Source: Denitrobacterium detoxificans (GTDB lineage Bacteria > Actinomycetota > Coriobacteriia > Coriobacteriales > Eggerthellaceae). From it: a DNA stretch of 64,000 nt. How positions within the stretch are numbered: the stretch's first letter is position 1; each line of letters opens with the position of its first letter. The stretch spans positions 72,353 to 136,352 of the forward strand of contig NZ_SUUH01000007.1 of assembly GCF_015062615.1 (NCBI RefSeq), given 5' to 3'. The notes beneath the pieces are model-generated. The model saw only the letters and a list, made by a program, of their open reading frames with translations, searched no databases and had not been told where the DNA came from. Below are positions 53,971 through 61,763 of this stretch, one piece after another. The translations under genes were made by a program, and so were the position numbers.

Positions 53971-55425
53971 ATGTCGTTTCGTACGACGCAGGTGTTCGGC
54001 CTCTGTTTCTACCTGGCCTGGATGTACCTGGTTTTCAACGGAACGCTCTCCATCAACGTAGATCTTCGAAGCGGTCATACGCTTCTTTGGGTGCACGTCA
54101 TATCGTCGGTAGTGGGCGTGGTCACCTATGCGGGCATCGTTGCGTTTTCCCGACGTACCGTTAGGCAGTTTGCCACCAGGCGCGCGCTCGTCATTGCGGG
54201 TGCGGTCATGGCGGCTGGTACGGCCATGGCCGTGCTGCCGGGAAACGATATCCCCGATATCGTGCGCTACGTGGGCGGCGCGCTTACGGGCGTTTCGTCA
54301 TGCTGGGTCATCGTGTACTGGGGCTCGTTGTTCAGCAGCCTAGAGCCGCGGAATATGGTTCTGGCCACAGGTGCATCGTTCTTCTTCGCCTTCCTGGTGT
54401 ACTACGGCGTCCTGCAGCTACCCGAATACGTGGTGTTCGCCGTTCAGGTGCTGCTTCCCCTTGCGGCCACGCTTCTTCTGCCTCGTCCCGCCAACGTCTC
54501 ATCCGTGCTCGCCGCGCAGCAGGAACCAGGGGTTATGCCCAACGAGCAAGCTATGAACGTGCTGGGCGAATTCCGCTCCGACGACGCGTCTGCGCGCATG
54601 ATCGTTCCCGCCAAGCGCCTGCCCTGGCGCATTATGCTTGGCATTCTGGTAGTTATGTTCGTGTACGGCGGCGTTCGCGTGTACGTGGGCTCCGTTGACA
54701 GCCAGGATGCGGCCGTACTGGCGCCTACGCTGCTCATGAGCCTGGGTATTTCCATCCTGGCCGTTGCGTGGGGTGCGTTCTTCACCAAGGGGTCCGCTTC
54801 CTTGGGGGACATCTACAAGATGGCTTTGCCGTTTTTGGCTACGACGTTGCTCGTTCTGGTAATCTTCGGGCGCGAAAGCCCCATCGTGATTGCCTCGCTC
54901 GCCACGGCGTGCAACGTCACCATCGAGATCCTCTCGTGGATCCTCATGGCCGACCTCGCTCGCACGAAGCGCGTTCCGGCATTCATCGTGTTTGCCATGG
55001 GCCGCGGTGCCGTTCAGCTGGGCATGCTCTTGGGACAGCTGTTCGCGATTGCCTGCCTAGACGAACGCGCGCCCTTTGCCATCGTCTCCATCTTCGTGCT
55101 CATGATCGCCGCGGGCTTCCTGTTCGAAAGCGAAGATACCGAGCTGGTCTTCGAGGCGCCCAGTCCCGAAGAGCGCGAGGCCATGGAGGAGCGCACGGGT
55201 ACGTCGTTTGATGCGCGGCTCGATGAGGTGGCGAAAAACGCCCAGCTCACGGCGCGTGAAACGGAAATCTTCAAGCTGTGGGCCACGGGTCATGGCTCGA
55301 AGTACATCCAGGAAAACCTGGTCATCAGCCCGGCTACGGTGAAGACGCATGTGCGCCACATCTACGAAAAGTGCGATGTGCATAGCCGGGCCGAAATCAT
55401 TGCCCTGCTTGAAGCGGGCGAATAG
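53971..55425 (+). CDS. Multi-membrane-segment LuxR-family regulator, module 3
   Basis: A 484-aa regulator with about 12 hydrophobic helices, then a LuxR/GerE helix-turn-helix (QLTARETEIFKLWATGHGSK; PATVKTHVRHIYEKCDVHSR). The start is problematic: the best ribosome-binding sequence (GGGAGGAG, 53942-53949) is 21 nt from the only nearby in-frame ATG (53971). Frames further upstream would begin before or at the promoter. A non-ATG start between them is possible but no GTG or TTG is in frame. It sits downstream of the module 3 reductase and probably controls it; its own promoter and the double terminator indicate separate transcription. Confidence 0.85.
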   Translation: MSFRTTQVFGLCFYLAWMYLVFNGTLSINVDLRSGHTLLWVHVISSVVGVVTYAGIVAFSRRTVRQFATRRALVIAGAVMAAGTAMAVLPGNDIPDIVRYVGGALTGVSSCWVIVYWGSLFSSLEPRNMVLATGASFFFAFLVYYGVLQLPEYVVFAVQVLLPLAATLLLPRPANVSSVLAAQQEPGVMPNEQAMNVLGEFRSDDASARMIVPAKRLPWRIMLGILVVMFVYGGVRVYVGSVDSQDAAVLAPTLLMSLGISILAVAWGAFFTKGSASLGDIYKMALPFLATTLLVLVIFGRESPIVIASLATACNVTIEILSWILMADLARTKRVPAFIVFAMGRGAVQLGMLLGQLFAIACLDERAPFAIVSIFVLMIAAGFLFESEDTELVFEAPSPEEREAMEERTGTSFDARLDEVAKNAQLTARETEIFKLWATGHGSKYIQENLVISPATVKTHVRHIYEKCDVHSRAEIIALLEAGE

Positions 55426-55503
55426 GTTGCTTGGACGCTCGTCTGGGCTGTGGGGTGGGCTGCTTGTTTGCAGCTTGCCGTGCCGCCAGGGCGGGCCGCT
55501 AGG

Positions 55504-56181
55504 TTATTCGGCTGCCTGCTCGGTCTTCGGCTTGGGCAGGATGAAGCGCTCGAAGGCGCCAAAGTACTTGCTGTAGAAACCCACGATCGTGCCGGTGAGC
55601 AGGGCGGCAATGACCGTGCCCTCGCGCACCGTAAGCTCGCCTTGCACGAAGATGAGACATAGCACGAGCGCGAGGATCGCCATGGTGGTGTCGGAAATGA
55701 CACGCATGAGCGCAAAGCTCTTTCCCGTGCGCTTTACCAGGGCGTTCGTGAATCCATCGCCCGCCATGACGCCTACGCGCGAAATGAGCGTAAGGTACGC
55801 GCCGAATGCGATGATGGCCGAGCTCAAAAGCACGCCCACCAGGCGCACTGCGTACATTTCCGGATTGAAGGCGCCAAGCAGGAACATGGAGAAGTCCACG
55901 ATGCTGCCGAATGCCAGGGCAAAGATGACTTCCTGCACGATTTCGCGCACGCTAATCTCGTGGATGGTAAGTGCCGTCTGCAGCACTACCAGGAAGATGT
56001 TGAACGCTGCAACCCAGGTGCCATAGGAAAACTGGCTGATGACCAGCGAGAGGGTATAGGGGAGCGCGGATATTGCGGATGTTCCCAGGCCCGATTTCGT
56101 GAACAGCGCTACGCCAAACGAAATGCAGAAGATGCCAAGAAACAGGATGAAATAACGATAGACAATCTCGGATGCTTTCAA
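55504..56181 (-). CDS. YitT/YczE-like integral membrane protein
   Basis: A 225-aa membrane protein with about five to six helices. It shows the family-typical opening YFILFLGIFCISFGVALFTK followed by SGLGTSAISALPYTLS, and a GVMAGDGFTNALVKRTG loop. Members are annotated as YitT/YczE/YyaS-like proteins of unknown transport function. It begins 4 nt after the stop of a small Cys-rich protein gene, so the two form an operon and may work together, for example in metal or thiol handling. The 3' end converges with the module 3 LuxR gene without a clear terminator. Confidence 0.8.
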   Translation of the reverse strand: MKASEIVYRYFILFLGIFCISFGVALFTKSGLGTSAISALPYTLSLVISQFSYGTWVAAFNIFLVVLQTALTIHEISVREIVQEVIFALAFGSIVDFSMFLLGAFNPEMYAVRLVGVLLSSAIIAFGAYLTLISRVGVMAGDGFTNALVKRTGKSFALMRVISDTTMAILALVLCLIFVQGELTVREGTVIAALLTGTIVGFYSKYFGAFERFILPKPKTEQAAE

Positions 56182-56185
56182 GTGA

Positions 56186-56440
56186 TTATGCCTCAGCTTT
56201 CTCGATGCGGGGTCCGTGGTTCAGGAAGAACGAGCAGGTGCAGCAGTACTCTTTCACGGCCGCGCTACGGTCTACCGTAGGCTCTAGCAATTCGAGTACG
56301 TCAGCCTGCTTGCGTTGCGGTCGCGAGCATTCGGCGAATGCGCAATCGACCGGGCATCGCCCGCCGAGCATAGCGTGAGGACAGTGATCGTAGTTGTTTG
56401 CGTCTCCTTCGCAGCCTCTAATTTCCCAACATTTACTCAT
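56186..56440 (-). CDS. Small Cys-rich (two-CW-type) protein
   Basis: An 84-aa soluble protein with nine cysteines in a pattern suited to zinc or Fe-S binding: CWEIRGC, HCPHAMLGGRCPVDCAFAEC and EYCCTCSFF. The opening CWE-x-x-GC followed by CP resembles 'two-CW' domains found with redox and signalling proteins. AGAAGGAG precedes the ATG, and an extended -10 (TGCTATCAT on the minus strand, near 56471) lies upstream. It is co-transcribed with the YitT-like gene 4 nt downstream. Function is not known. Confidence 0.75.
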   Translation of the reverse strand: MSKCWEIRGCEGDANNYDHCPHAMLGGRCPVDCAFAECSRPQRKQADVLELLEPTVDRSAAVKEYCCTCSFFLNHGPRIEKAEA

Positions 56441-56577
56441 TTACATCTCCTTCTGTCGCTTGGCAATGATAGCATTCGAAGATGACGAATACATGAGCCT
56501 AACCTGTTTTGCGGCTCCATAAGTACCGTAGATGGGTATTCGGAGTGCTGGATATACCATATGTTGGGGAGGGTCAT

Positions 56578-57432
56578 ATGGCGTACCAAAACAATAGTCC
56601 GCGTGGGTCGCATGCGATTTCCCCGCATCGCGATACGTTCGTGTTGCGCTTTCGCTTCGTGGGGTTTGCCCTCATCGCGCTTGCCGCCATTGCCGCCGTC
56701 TTCGCGTTTCGTGCGTGCAATGCAGCGGTAGAGCCCCAGGAAGACGCGCAGGCGGAAGTCGTCTCGTACGACTGGTCGTGCTTGCACGTGGAAGGCGATC
56801 GCTACAGCTACGTAGTAGATGGCCAGGTGAAATCGAAGCTGGGCATCGACGTTTCGGATTTTCAGGGGTCCATCGATTGGGACGCCGTGGCGCAGGACGG
56901 CATTTCGTTTGCGTACGTGCGCGTGGGAAATCGCGGCGCCGAAACGGGCACGTTGTATGCCGACGAGCTGTTCGAGGACAACCTTTCGGGCGCTCAGGCG
57001 GCTGGCTTGCCTTGCGGCGTATACTACTTTTCCCAGGCTATAAACGAAGACGAAGCGCGCGAGGAGGCGCAGTTCGTGCTCGACGCGCTGGGCGGTCGTT
57101 CGCTGGAATACCCCATTGCCTACGACTGCGAAGAGGTGAGTGGCCTCCAATCGCGCATCGAGGGACTTTCCGTAGAGCAGATGACGGCGAATGCCAAGGC
57201 GTTTTGCGAGGTCATCGAAGCGGCGGGTTACGAGGCAATCATCTATGGCAATGCAAACGATTTCGCACGGTACAACGTGCAGGATCTGAGCGCGTATCCA
57301 TTCTGGTATGCCAGCTACAATGAACTGCCGTATGGCGCCACCACCTTCATGCTGTGGCAGTACACCGACGGGGCAACCGTGTCGGGCGTGCCCACGGCCT
57401 GCGACATGAGCATTCAAATCGAGCTTTCCTAA
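56578..57432 (+). CDS. Membrane-anchored GH25 lysozyme
   Basis: A 284-aa glycoside hydrolase family 25 muramidase cleaving the MurNAc-GlcNAc bond of peptidoglycan. An uncleaved-type N-terminal helix (FVGFALIALAAIAAVFAF) anchors it, with the catalytic barrel outside. GH25 motifs are KLGIDVSDFQGSIDWDAV, FAYVRVGNRG, GVYYFSQA, the catalytic acidic pair in PIAYDCEEV, and ATTFMLWQYTDG near the end. Start at 56578 follows GGGGAGGG. It is probably a remodelling enzyme rather than a phage lysin, as no phage gene is nearby. Confidence 0.92.
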   Translation: MAYQNNSPRGSHAISPHRDTFVLRFRFVGFALIALAAIAAVFAFRACNAAVEPQEDAQAEVVSYDWSCLHVEGDRYSYVVDGQVKSKLGIDVSDFQGSIDWDAVAQDGISFAYVRVGNRGAETGTLYADELFEDNLSGAQAAGLPCGVYYFSQAINEDEAREEAQFVLDALGGRSLEYPIAYDCEEVSGLQSRIEGLSVEQMTANAKAFCEVIEAAGYEAIIYGNANDFARYNVQDLSAYPFWYASYNELPYGATTFMLWQYTDGATVSGVPTACDMSIQIELS

Positions 57433-57743
57433 GTCAATTTTGCTGCCTCGGTGGACGGGCGCGGGGGCTTGCGTCTGTTGCTGCAGCGGCCTTCGATAGG
57501 CAGCTCTGCTGCTGCGTGGGCGGTCGCGGCTTGGCTCCGCCGTCGCGTGGGCGGTTATTTGCCTAATTCCCGTTGCTGCGACGGGTTACCAATTGGTGAC
57601 ACGGCCGTGAAGTCGAATCTCCTTCGCTTGCACGCTTTCCCGCTCTCACTATAATCATGTTTTGGCACTCAAAGGGTCCGACTGCTAATTTGTGCGCAAT
57701 GGCAGCCGGTACGTCGTATGCAAATGGAAAAGAGGTCGACTAC
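57433..57743 (+). promoter_or_regulatory. htpG control region: promoter and palindrome
   Basis: 311 bp with no gene. The promoter is TTGCAC (57628-57633), 16 bp, TATAAT (57650-57655), giving a leader of about 80 nt. Palindrome GTTACCAATTGGTGAC (57585-57600, one mismatched pair) lies 28 bp before the -35 and could be an operator. No CIRCE or HAIR element is recognisable. Confidence 0.6.
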
Positions 57744-59711
57744 ATGCGCAAATTCAAAACAGAGAGCAAGAAGCTTCTCGACTTGATGATCAATTCGATC
57801 TACACCAACCGGGAAATCTTCCTGCGCGAGCTCATCAGCAATGCGTCCGACGCGGAAGACAAGCTCTACTTCAAGAGCCTTACCGATTCCAGCATCCAGC
57901 TGGGGAAGAACGACCTTACCATTCGCGTGTCCTTCGACGCCGACGCGCGTACCGTCACCGTTTCCGACAATGGCCTGGGTATGGACAAAGACGGCCTGGA
58001 TGCGAACTTGGGCGTTATCGCCCATTCCGACAGCCTGGAGTTCAAGACGGCGCAGGCTGCCAACGCTGCGGGCGCTGCCGACGAAGCCGCAAGCGCCGAG
58101 GATGATGAGCGCGAAGAATCCGCCCAGGTAAGCGACGTGGACATCATCGGTCAGTTCGGCGTGGGCTTCTATTCCGCGTTCATGGTGGCCAAGAAGGTGC
58201 GTGTCGTGACGCGCAAGTACGGCGACGAGCAGGCCTGGGTCTGGGAAAGCGATGGCGTAGAGGGCTACACCATCGAGCCGGGCGAGAAGGAAGGCCACGG
58301 CACCGATGTCATCCTGTACCTGAAGGACAACACCGACGAGGAGAGCTTCGATACCTTCGCCAGCGAATTTGGCCTGAAGGACCTGATCAAGCGCTATAGC
58401 AACTACGTGCGCTATCCCATTCAGATGATGTGCACGAAGAGCCGTCAGAAGCCGAAGCCCGAAGATGCGGGCGACGACTACAAGCCCGAGTGGGAATCGT
58501 ATTCCGAGCTGGAAACCATCAACTCCATGACGCCCATTTGGAAGCGTCGCAAGAGCGAGGTCTCGCAGGACGAGTACAACGAATTCTATAAGAGCCAGTT
58601 CCATGACTTCACCAACCCTGCGCGCACCGTTTCCGTGCATGCCGAGGGTGCCATTTCCTACGATGTGCTGCTGTTCATTCCCGGCCGCGCGCCGTTCGAC
58701 CTGTATAGCAAGGATTACCAGAAGGGCTTGGAGCTCTACAGCAGCAACGTGCTCATTATGGACAAGTGTGAAGAGCTGGTTCCCGATTACTACAACTTCG
58801 TGCGCGGCGTGGTGGACAGCCAGGACCTTACGCTTAACATCAGCCGCGAGACGCTGCAGCATAACAGCCAGCTGCGCGCCATCGCCCACAAGGTCGAGAA
58901 GAAGATCACCGGCGAGCTGAAGAAGATGCGCGACAACGAGCGCGAAGACTACGAGAAGTTCTTCGAGAACTTCGGTCGCGGCCTGAAGTACGGCATCTAT
59001 AGCACGTACGGCTCCGCCAAGGGCGAGCTGGGCGAGCTTTTGCTGTTCTACTCGGCCAAGCAGGAGAAGATGGTCACGCTCGACGAGTACATTGAGGCCA
59101 TGCCCGAAGATCAGAAGGCCATCTACTATGCCGCCGGCGAAAGTGCCGAGCGCCTGCAGAAGATGCCCATGGTCACCGGCGTCCTCAGACGTGGCTACGA
59201 CGTGCTGCTGTGCACGCAGGACGTGGATGACTTCTGCATGCAGGCCATGATGAACTACAACGAGAAGGATCTGAAGAACGTTGCCGGTGGCGACCTGGGC
59301 CTGGAAAGCGAAAGCGACAAGACGGCAGCCGAGGAGGCTACCAAGGAGCACGAAGCCCTGTTCACGGCGATGAAGGATGCCCTGGGCGACAAGGTCGTGC
59401 GCGTGGCGGTGTCGCCGGTGCTCACCGACGCCCCTGCCGCCATCACCTCCGAAGGTCCTGTGAGCTTGGAGATGGAGAAGATCATGGCGGGCATGCCCGA
59501 CGCCAACGGCATGCCGCATTCGCAGCGCGTGCTGGAGGTCAACGCCAAGCACGACGTGTTCAAGGCGCTTGCCTCCGCTCAGGAAGCGGGCGATTCCCAG
59601 AAGGTTTCCGACTACACCGAGCTGTTGTATGAGCAGGCTCTTCTCATGGAGGGGTTGCCCATCGACGATCCGGTGGCGTTCGCCCAGCGTGTTTGCGCGC
59701 TCATGAAATAA
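57744..59711 (+). CDS. htpG: HSP90-family chaperone
   Basis: A 655-aa cytoplasmic ATP-dependent chaperone dimer. The GHKL ATPase domain shows YTNREIFLRELISNASDAED, VSDNGLGMDKDGL and DIIGQFGVGFYSAFMVAKKV; the middle domain has FIPGRAPFDLYSKDYQKGLE and NISRETLQHNSQLRAIAHK. An Ala/Glu-rich insertion (about residues 108-128) separates the lid from GVGFYSAF. Start at 57744 matches the family N-terminus (MRKFKTESKKLLDLMINSIY) with AGAGG 9 nt before; in-frame ATGs at 57657 and 57699 would add unusual sequence. Its 3' end abuts repeat element C. Confidence 0.96.
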   Translation: MRKFKTESKKLLDLMINSIYTNREIFLRELISNASDAEDKLYFKSLTDSSIQLGKNDLTIRVSFDADARTVTVSDNGLGMDKDGLDANLGVIAHSDSLEFKTAQAANAAGAADEAASAEDDEREESAQVSDVDIIGQFGVGFYSAFMVAKKVRVVTRKYGDEQAWVWESDGVEGYTIEPGEKEGHGTDVILYLKDNTDEESFDTFASEFGLKDLIKRYSNYVRYPIQMMCTKSRQKPKPEDAGDDYKPEWESYSELETINSMTPIWKRRKSEVSQDEYNEFYKSQFHDFTNPARTVSVHAEGAISYDVLLFIPGRAPFDLYSKDYQKGLELYSSNVLIMDKCEELVPDYYNFVRGVVDSQDLTLNISRETLQHNSQLRAIAHKVEKKITGELKKMRDNEREDYEKFFENFGRGLKYGIYSTYGSAKGELGELLLFYSAKQEKMVTLDEYIEAMPEDQKAIYYAAGESAERLQKMPMVTGVLRRGYDVLLCTQDVDDFCMQAMMNYNEKDLKNVAGGDLGLESESDKTAAEEATKEHEALFTAMKDALGDKVVRVAVSPVLTDAPAAITSEGPVSLEMEKIMAGMPDANGMPHSQRVLEVNAKHDVFKALASAQEAGDSQKVSDYTELLYEQALLMEGLPIDDPVAFAQRVCALMK

Positions 59712-59721
59712 CTCGCTCGCG

Positions 59722-60026
59722 GGGCGGGGTGGGGCATGCGCTCCCCTACGCACCCGCTCCGCTGCTCGCGCGGCGCTTGCTGCTGGGTGGTTTTAGGGCC
59801 CGAGGGGTTGTGCCCCTCGGGCTCTTTTGCGTCCTGCGGGTTGCGCCGCGCTCGTGCGCTCGCTGCTTCATGTTTGGACTGGTCCGACGACGGGGCCGCC
59901 GGGTGCTCGTGCCGCCGATGGCGGCCCGGCAGCCCGGCGGCCCCGTCGTCGGACGGGCCAGCTGAGCTGGCCCAAGGGGAAGTTGGTTTTCAGAGTGCGT
60001 TGGGGAGCGCATGCCCCACCCCGCCC
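59722..60026 (+). repeat. Compound palindromic element, core copy C
   Basis: The outer helix (59722-59753 with 59995-60026) has 32 bp with one mismatch. The middle hairpin (59798-59807 with 59813-59822) is 10 bp and perfect. The inner hairpin (59882-59903 with 59933-59954) is 22 bp and perfect. The conserved segments are CGCTCCGCTGCTCGC (from 59754) and CTCGTGCGCTCGCTG (near 59850). It starts 10 bp after the htpG stop. No gene lies in this 584-bp gap. Confidence 0.85.
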
Positions 60027-60099
60027 GACGGCCGAGGGGGCGAGCGCGCGTCGCTGGGCTTCGTCGGCTCGTCGCTGGAGGTCAATGCAAGCCGGGTTG

Positions 60100-60256
60100 A
60101 CGAGCTGTTCCGCCCTTCGGGCGGAATGCGCTCGCTCTGGGGTGGGTGCGGTCCCGTTCGCTTTCGCTTTGCGAAAGCTCAACTGTCCGGGTCGGGTTCC
60201 ATCCCGTTTGTTTTCGGCTTTGCCGAAAACTCAGCTATGAGGGTTGGGGCTTGCTG
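60100..60256 (+). repeat. Three tandem hairpin units after core C
   Basis: Stems start at 60109, 60161 and 60211 (period 50-52 bp), with arms TCCGCCC/GGGCGGA, CTTTCGC/GCGAAAG and TTTTCGGC/GCCGAAAA, all perfect around 3-nt loops. The same three stem types occur in cluster B in a different order. Confidence 0.85.
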
Positions 60257-60313
60257 TTGACGGCGCGCAAAAGAACGCTAGAATTCATTTAAGTTATGAC
60301 TGAAGTAAATGAA
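60257..60313 (+). promoter_or_regulatory. Promoter and overlapping operator of the arsR-type gene
   Basis: TTGACG (60257-60262), 16 bp, TAGAAT (60279-60284). Transcription would begin about 5 nt before the ATG at 60296. An inverted repeat TTCATTTA (60284-60291) and TAAATGAA (60306-60313) spans the transcription start and start codon, the position expected for autorepression by an ArsR protein. Confidence 0.7.
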
Positions 60314-60673
60314 CGGACATCCATCGATTTCGGAATTGCCTTGAAAGCGCTGGCGGAGCCAACGCGTTTCAAGATTGCCCAGTTGCTGCTTGAGCGGCAT
60401 CATTGCTCGCGCTCCATTTCGAAGACACTCGGCATAAGCGAATCGGCCGTGTCGCAGCATATGTCGGTGCTGAAGAAGGCTGGCTTGGTCGAGGGCTTTC
60501 GTCATGGGTATCACGTGCACTACGTGCTGCGCCCCGAGGCGCTTCGCGCGATGACTGCGCATCTCGAGCAGTGGATTGAACGTACGGAACGCATCGAGGA
60601 TTGCCACGAGACGAACCCGTGCCGCTTCAAGTTGGACGACGGCACGAATGGGTGCTTGTACCGTTCGGAATAG
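60296..60673 (+). CDS. ArsR-family winged-helix repressor with Cys-rich tail
   Basis: A 125-aa transcriptional regulator. Winged-helix features are LKALAEPTRFKIAQLLLERH, the recognition helix GISESAVSQHMSVLKKAGLV, and the wing GFRHGYHVHYVL. The C-terminal tail CHETNPCRF...NGC has three cysteines, plausible for sensing metal, thiol stress or an Fe-S cluster. No ribosome site is present; the promoter suggests an almost leaderless mRNA. The next gene, 24 nt on, encodes a NifX/NifB-like cluster-binding protein, the likely regulated partner. Confidence 0.9.
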   Translation: MTEVNERTSIDFGIALKALAEPTRFKIAQLLLERHHCSRSISKTLGISESAVSQHMSVLKKAGLVEGFRHGYHVHYVLRPEALRAMTAHLEQWIERTERIEDCHETNPCRFKLDDGTNGCLYRSE

Positions 60674-60697
60674 ACGAGAGAAGAGAGAGGCGCGTCC

Positions 60698-61063
60698 ATG
60701 AAGCTTGCCATCCCTAGCGAAACCGATGCACAGCTGGAAAGCGTGCGCAGTGGCCACTTTGGCCATACGCCGTATTTCACCATCGTGAACTTCGACGAGG
60801 ATATGAACATCCTTGGCACCGAGGCCGTGAAGAATGTCGACCACGACCAGTATGGTTGCGGTGGCGTTATCGATTACGTGCTTGGCCTGGGCGTCGATGG
60901 CATTCTTACCGTGGGCATGGGCATGCCGCCGCTGATGCGCTTCACGCAGAATGGCGTGACGGTGTATTCCGAAACGCAGACCCCCAAGGTGGGCGATGTT
61001 GCGCGGCTGTTCGCAGAGGGCAAGGTCAATGTCATGTCCCCCGAGGCGGCGTGCCGCCACTAG
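60698..61063 (+). CDS. NifX/NifB-like dinitrogenase Fe-Mo cofactor domain protein
   Basis: A 121-aa single-domain protein of the NifB/NifX/NafY type, which bind and carry Fe-S or metal clusters. The fold is recognisable from MKLAIPSETDAQLESVRSGH, FGHTPYFTIV, CGGVIDYVLGLGVDGILTVG and MGMPPLMRFTQNGVTVY. His/Cys ligands are in GHFGHTP, DHDQYGCGG and AACRH. No nitrogenase gene is present, so a role in general cluster handling or metal storage is more likely. GAGAGAGG precedes the ATG. It forms an operon with the ArsR gene and ends in a strong terminator. Confidence 0.87.
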   Translation: MKLAIPSETDAQLESVRSGHFGHTPYFTIVNFDEDMNILGTEAVKNVDHDQYGCGGVIDYVLGLGVDGILTVGMGMPPLMRFTQNGVTVYSETQTPKVGDVARLFAEGKVNVMSPEAACRH

Positions 61064-61097
61064 CGGGGCATTAGAGTAAGCGCTTCCGTTTGCTGCT

Positions 61098-61141
61098 GGC
61101 GTTGGTCTGGGTGGTGTTCCGCCTAGGCCAGCGCCCTTTTT
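61098..61141 (+). terminator. Intrinsic terminator of the arsR-nifX-like operon
   Basis: A 17-bp stem (61098-61114 with 61119-61135, several G-T pairs) around TGTT, followed by CTTTTT. Confidence 0.88.
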
Positions 61142-61216
61142 GCGTATCGCTGCTTACGTGGGTTTCGCCATGGTAACAACAAGGTCATGTGCGGATTGTG
61201 AGGGCGCGTAGGGGTG

Positions 61217-61245
61217 TTGCGCGCTGCAGGAAATTCCTTTATACT
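61217..61245 (+). promoter_or_regulatory. Promoter of the tRNA-Thr gene
   Basis: TTGCGC (61217-61222), 17 bp, TATACT (61240-61245), about 33 bp before the mature tRNA. Confidence 0.65.
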
Positions 61246-61277
61246 CCTACCTTGCGTTTCGCAATGAAACGAGGTTT

Positions 61278-61353
61278 GCCAACGTGGCTCAGCTGGTAGA
61301 GCAACGCACTCGTAATGCGTAGGTCAGCGGTTCGAATCCGCTCGTTGGCTCCA
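61278..61353 (+). tRNA. tRNA-Thr (anticodon CGT)
   Basis: A full cloverleaf: acceptor GCCAACG/CGTTGGC, D arm GCTC...GAGC, anticodon stem ACGCA/TGCGT with loop CTCGTAA (anticodon CGT, reading ACG), T arm AGCGG-TTCGAAT-CCGCT. Discriminator T at 61350 and an encoded CCA at 61351-61353. Confidence 0.97.
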
Positions 61354-61361
61354 GAAACTTA

Positions 61362-61395
61362 CAGGCTGTCGGTTCGCCGGCAGCCTGTTTTGTTT
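61362..61395 (+). terminator. Terminator of the tRNA-Thr gene
   Basis: CAGGCTGTCGG-TTCG-CCGGCAGCCTG hairpin followed by TTTTGTTT. Confidence 0.93.
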
Positions 61396-61455
61396 GATTC
61401 TAAAACGTAGCATGCTTGTAATATAAATGGCGTGGATTATGGCGTTAATTCTGAC

Positions 61456-61461
61456 TAGAAT
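61456..61461 (+). promoter_or_regulatory. -10 element of the toxin-antitoxin operon
   Basis: TAGAAT 24 bp before the antitoxin ATG, with a weak TGGATT 17 bp upstream. Confidence 0.4.
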
Positions 61462-61484
61462 AAGCGTGTCGGAAGGAGCCTAAA

Positions 61485-61763
61485 ATGACAGCCCTTACAG
61501 CTAGCGTTGCGGAAGCGCGGAACAATTTTTCCCGCATTGCCGAACAGGTCAACCAAACTGGCCGCGAGGTGGTCGTGTTTCGTCACTCAAAGCCATGGGT
61601 AAAGATTAGCCCTGTGGGTGCGGTCGATTCCGAAGCTGAATACGTGGACGTAATGGATGCCGTTATCGAACGCGGCCTTGCCGATTACGAAGCGGGCAAA
61701 TATGTTGTCGGCGTCGATGCTGCTCGTGCTGAGCTTCAGAGGCGCGTGAGCGAACGTGGCTGA
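61485..61763 (+). CDS. Phd/YefM-family antitoxin
   Basis: A 92-aa antitoxin of a type II system that binds its own promoter and neutralises the following toxin. The N-terminal fold is ALTASVAEARNNFSRIAEQV followed by EVVVFRHSKPWVKISPV. The C-terminal helix (DVMDAVIERGLADYEAGKY) would wrap the toxin. GGAAGGAG precedes the ATG. The toxin GTG lies inside its last codons (8-nt overlap), giving translational coupling. Confidence 0.9.
   Translation: MTALTASVAEARNNFSRIAEQVNQTGREVVVFRHSKPWVKISPVGAVDSEAEYVDVMDAVIERGLADYEAGKYVVGVDAARAELQRRVSERG

Noticed and set aside
56578..57432. Phage endolysin
   Set aside because: The GH25 protein has its own membrane anchor and no holin or other phage gene is nearby.
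57585..57743. CIRCE or HspR heat-shock operator at htpG
   Set aside because: Only a GCACTC half-like sequence near 57665 is seen, with no paired arm.
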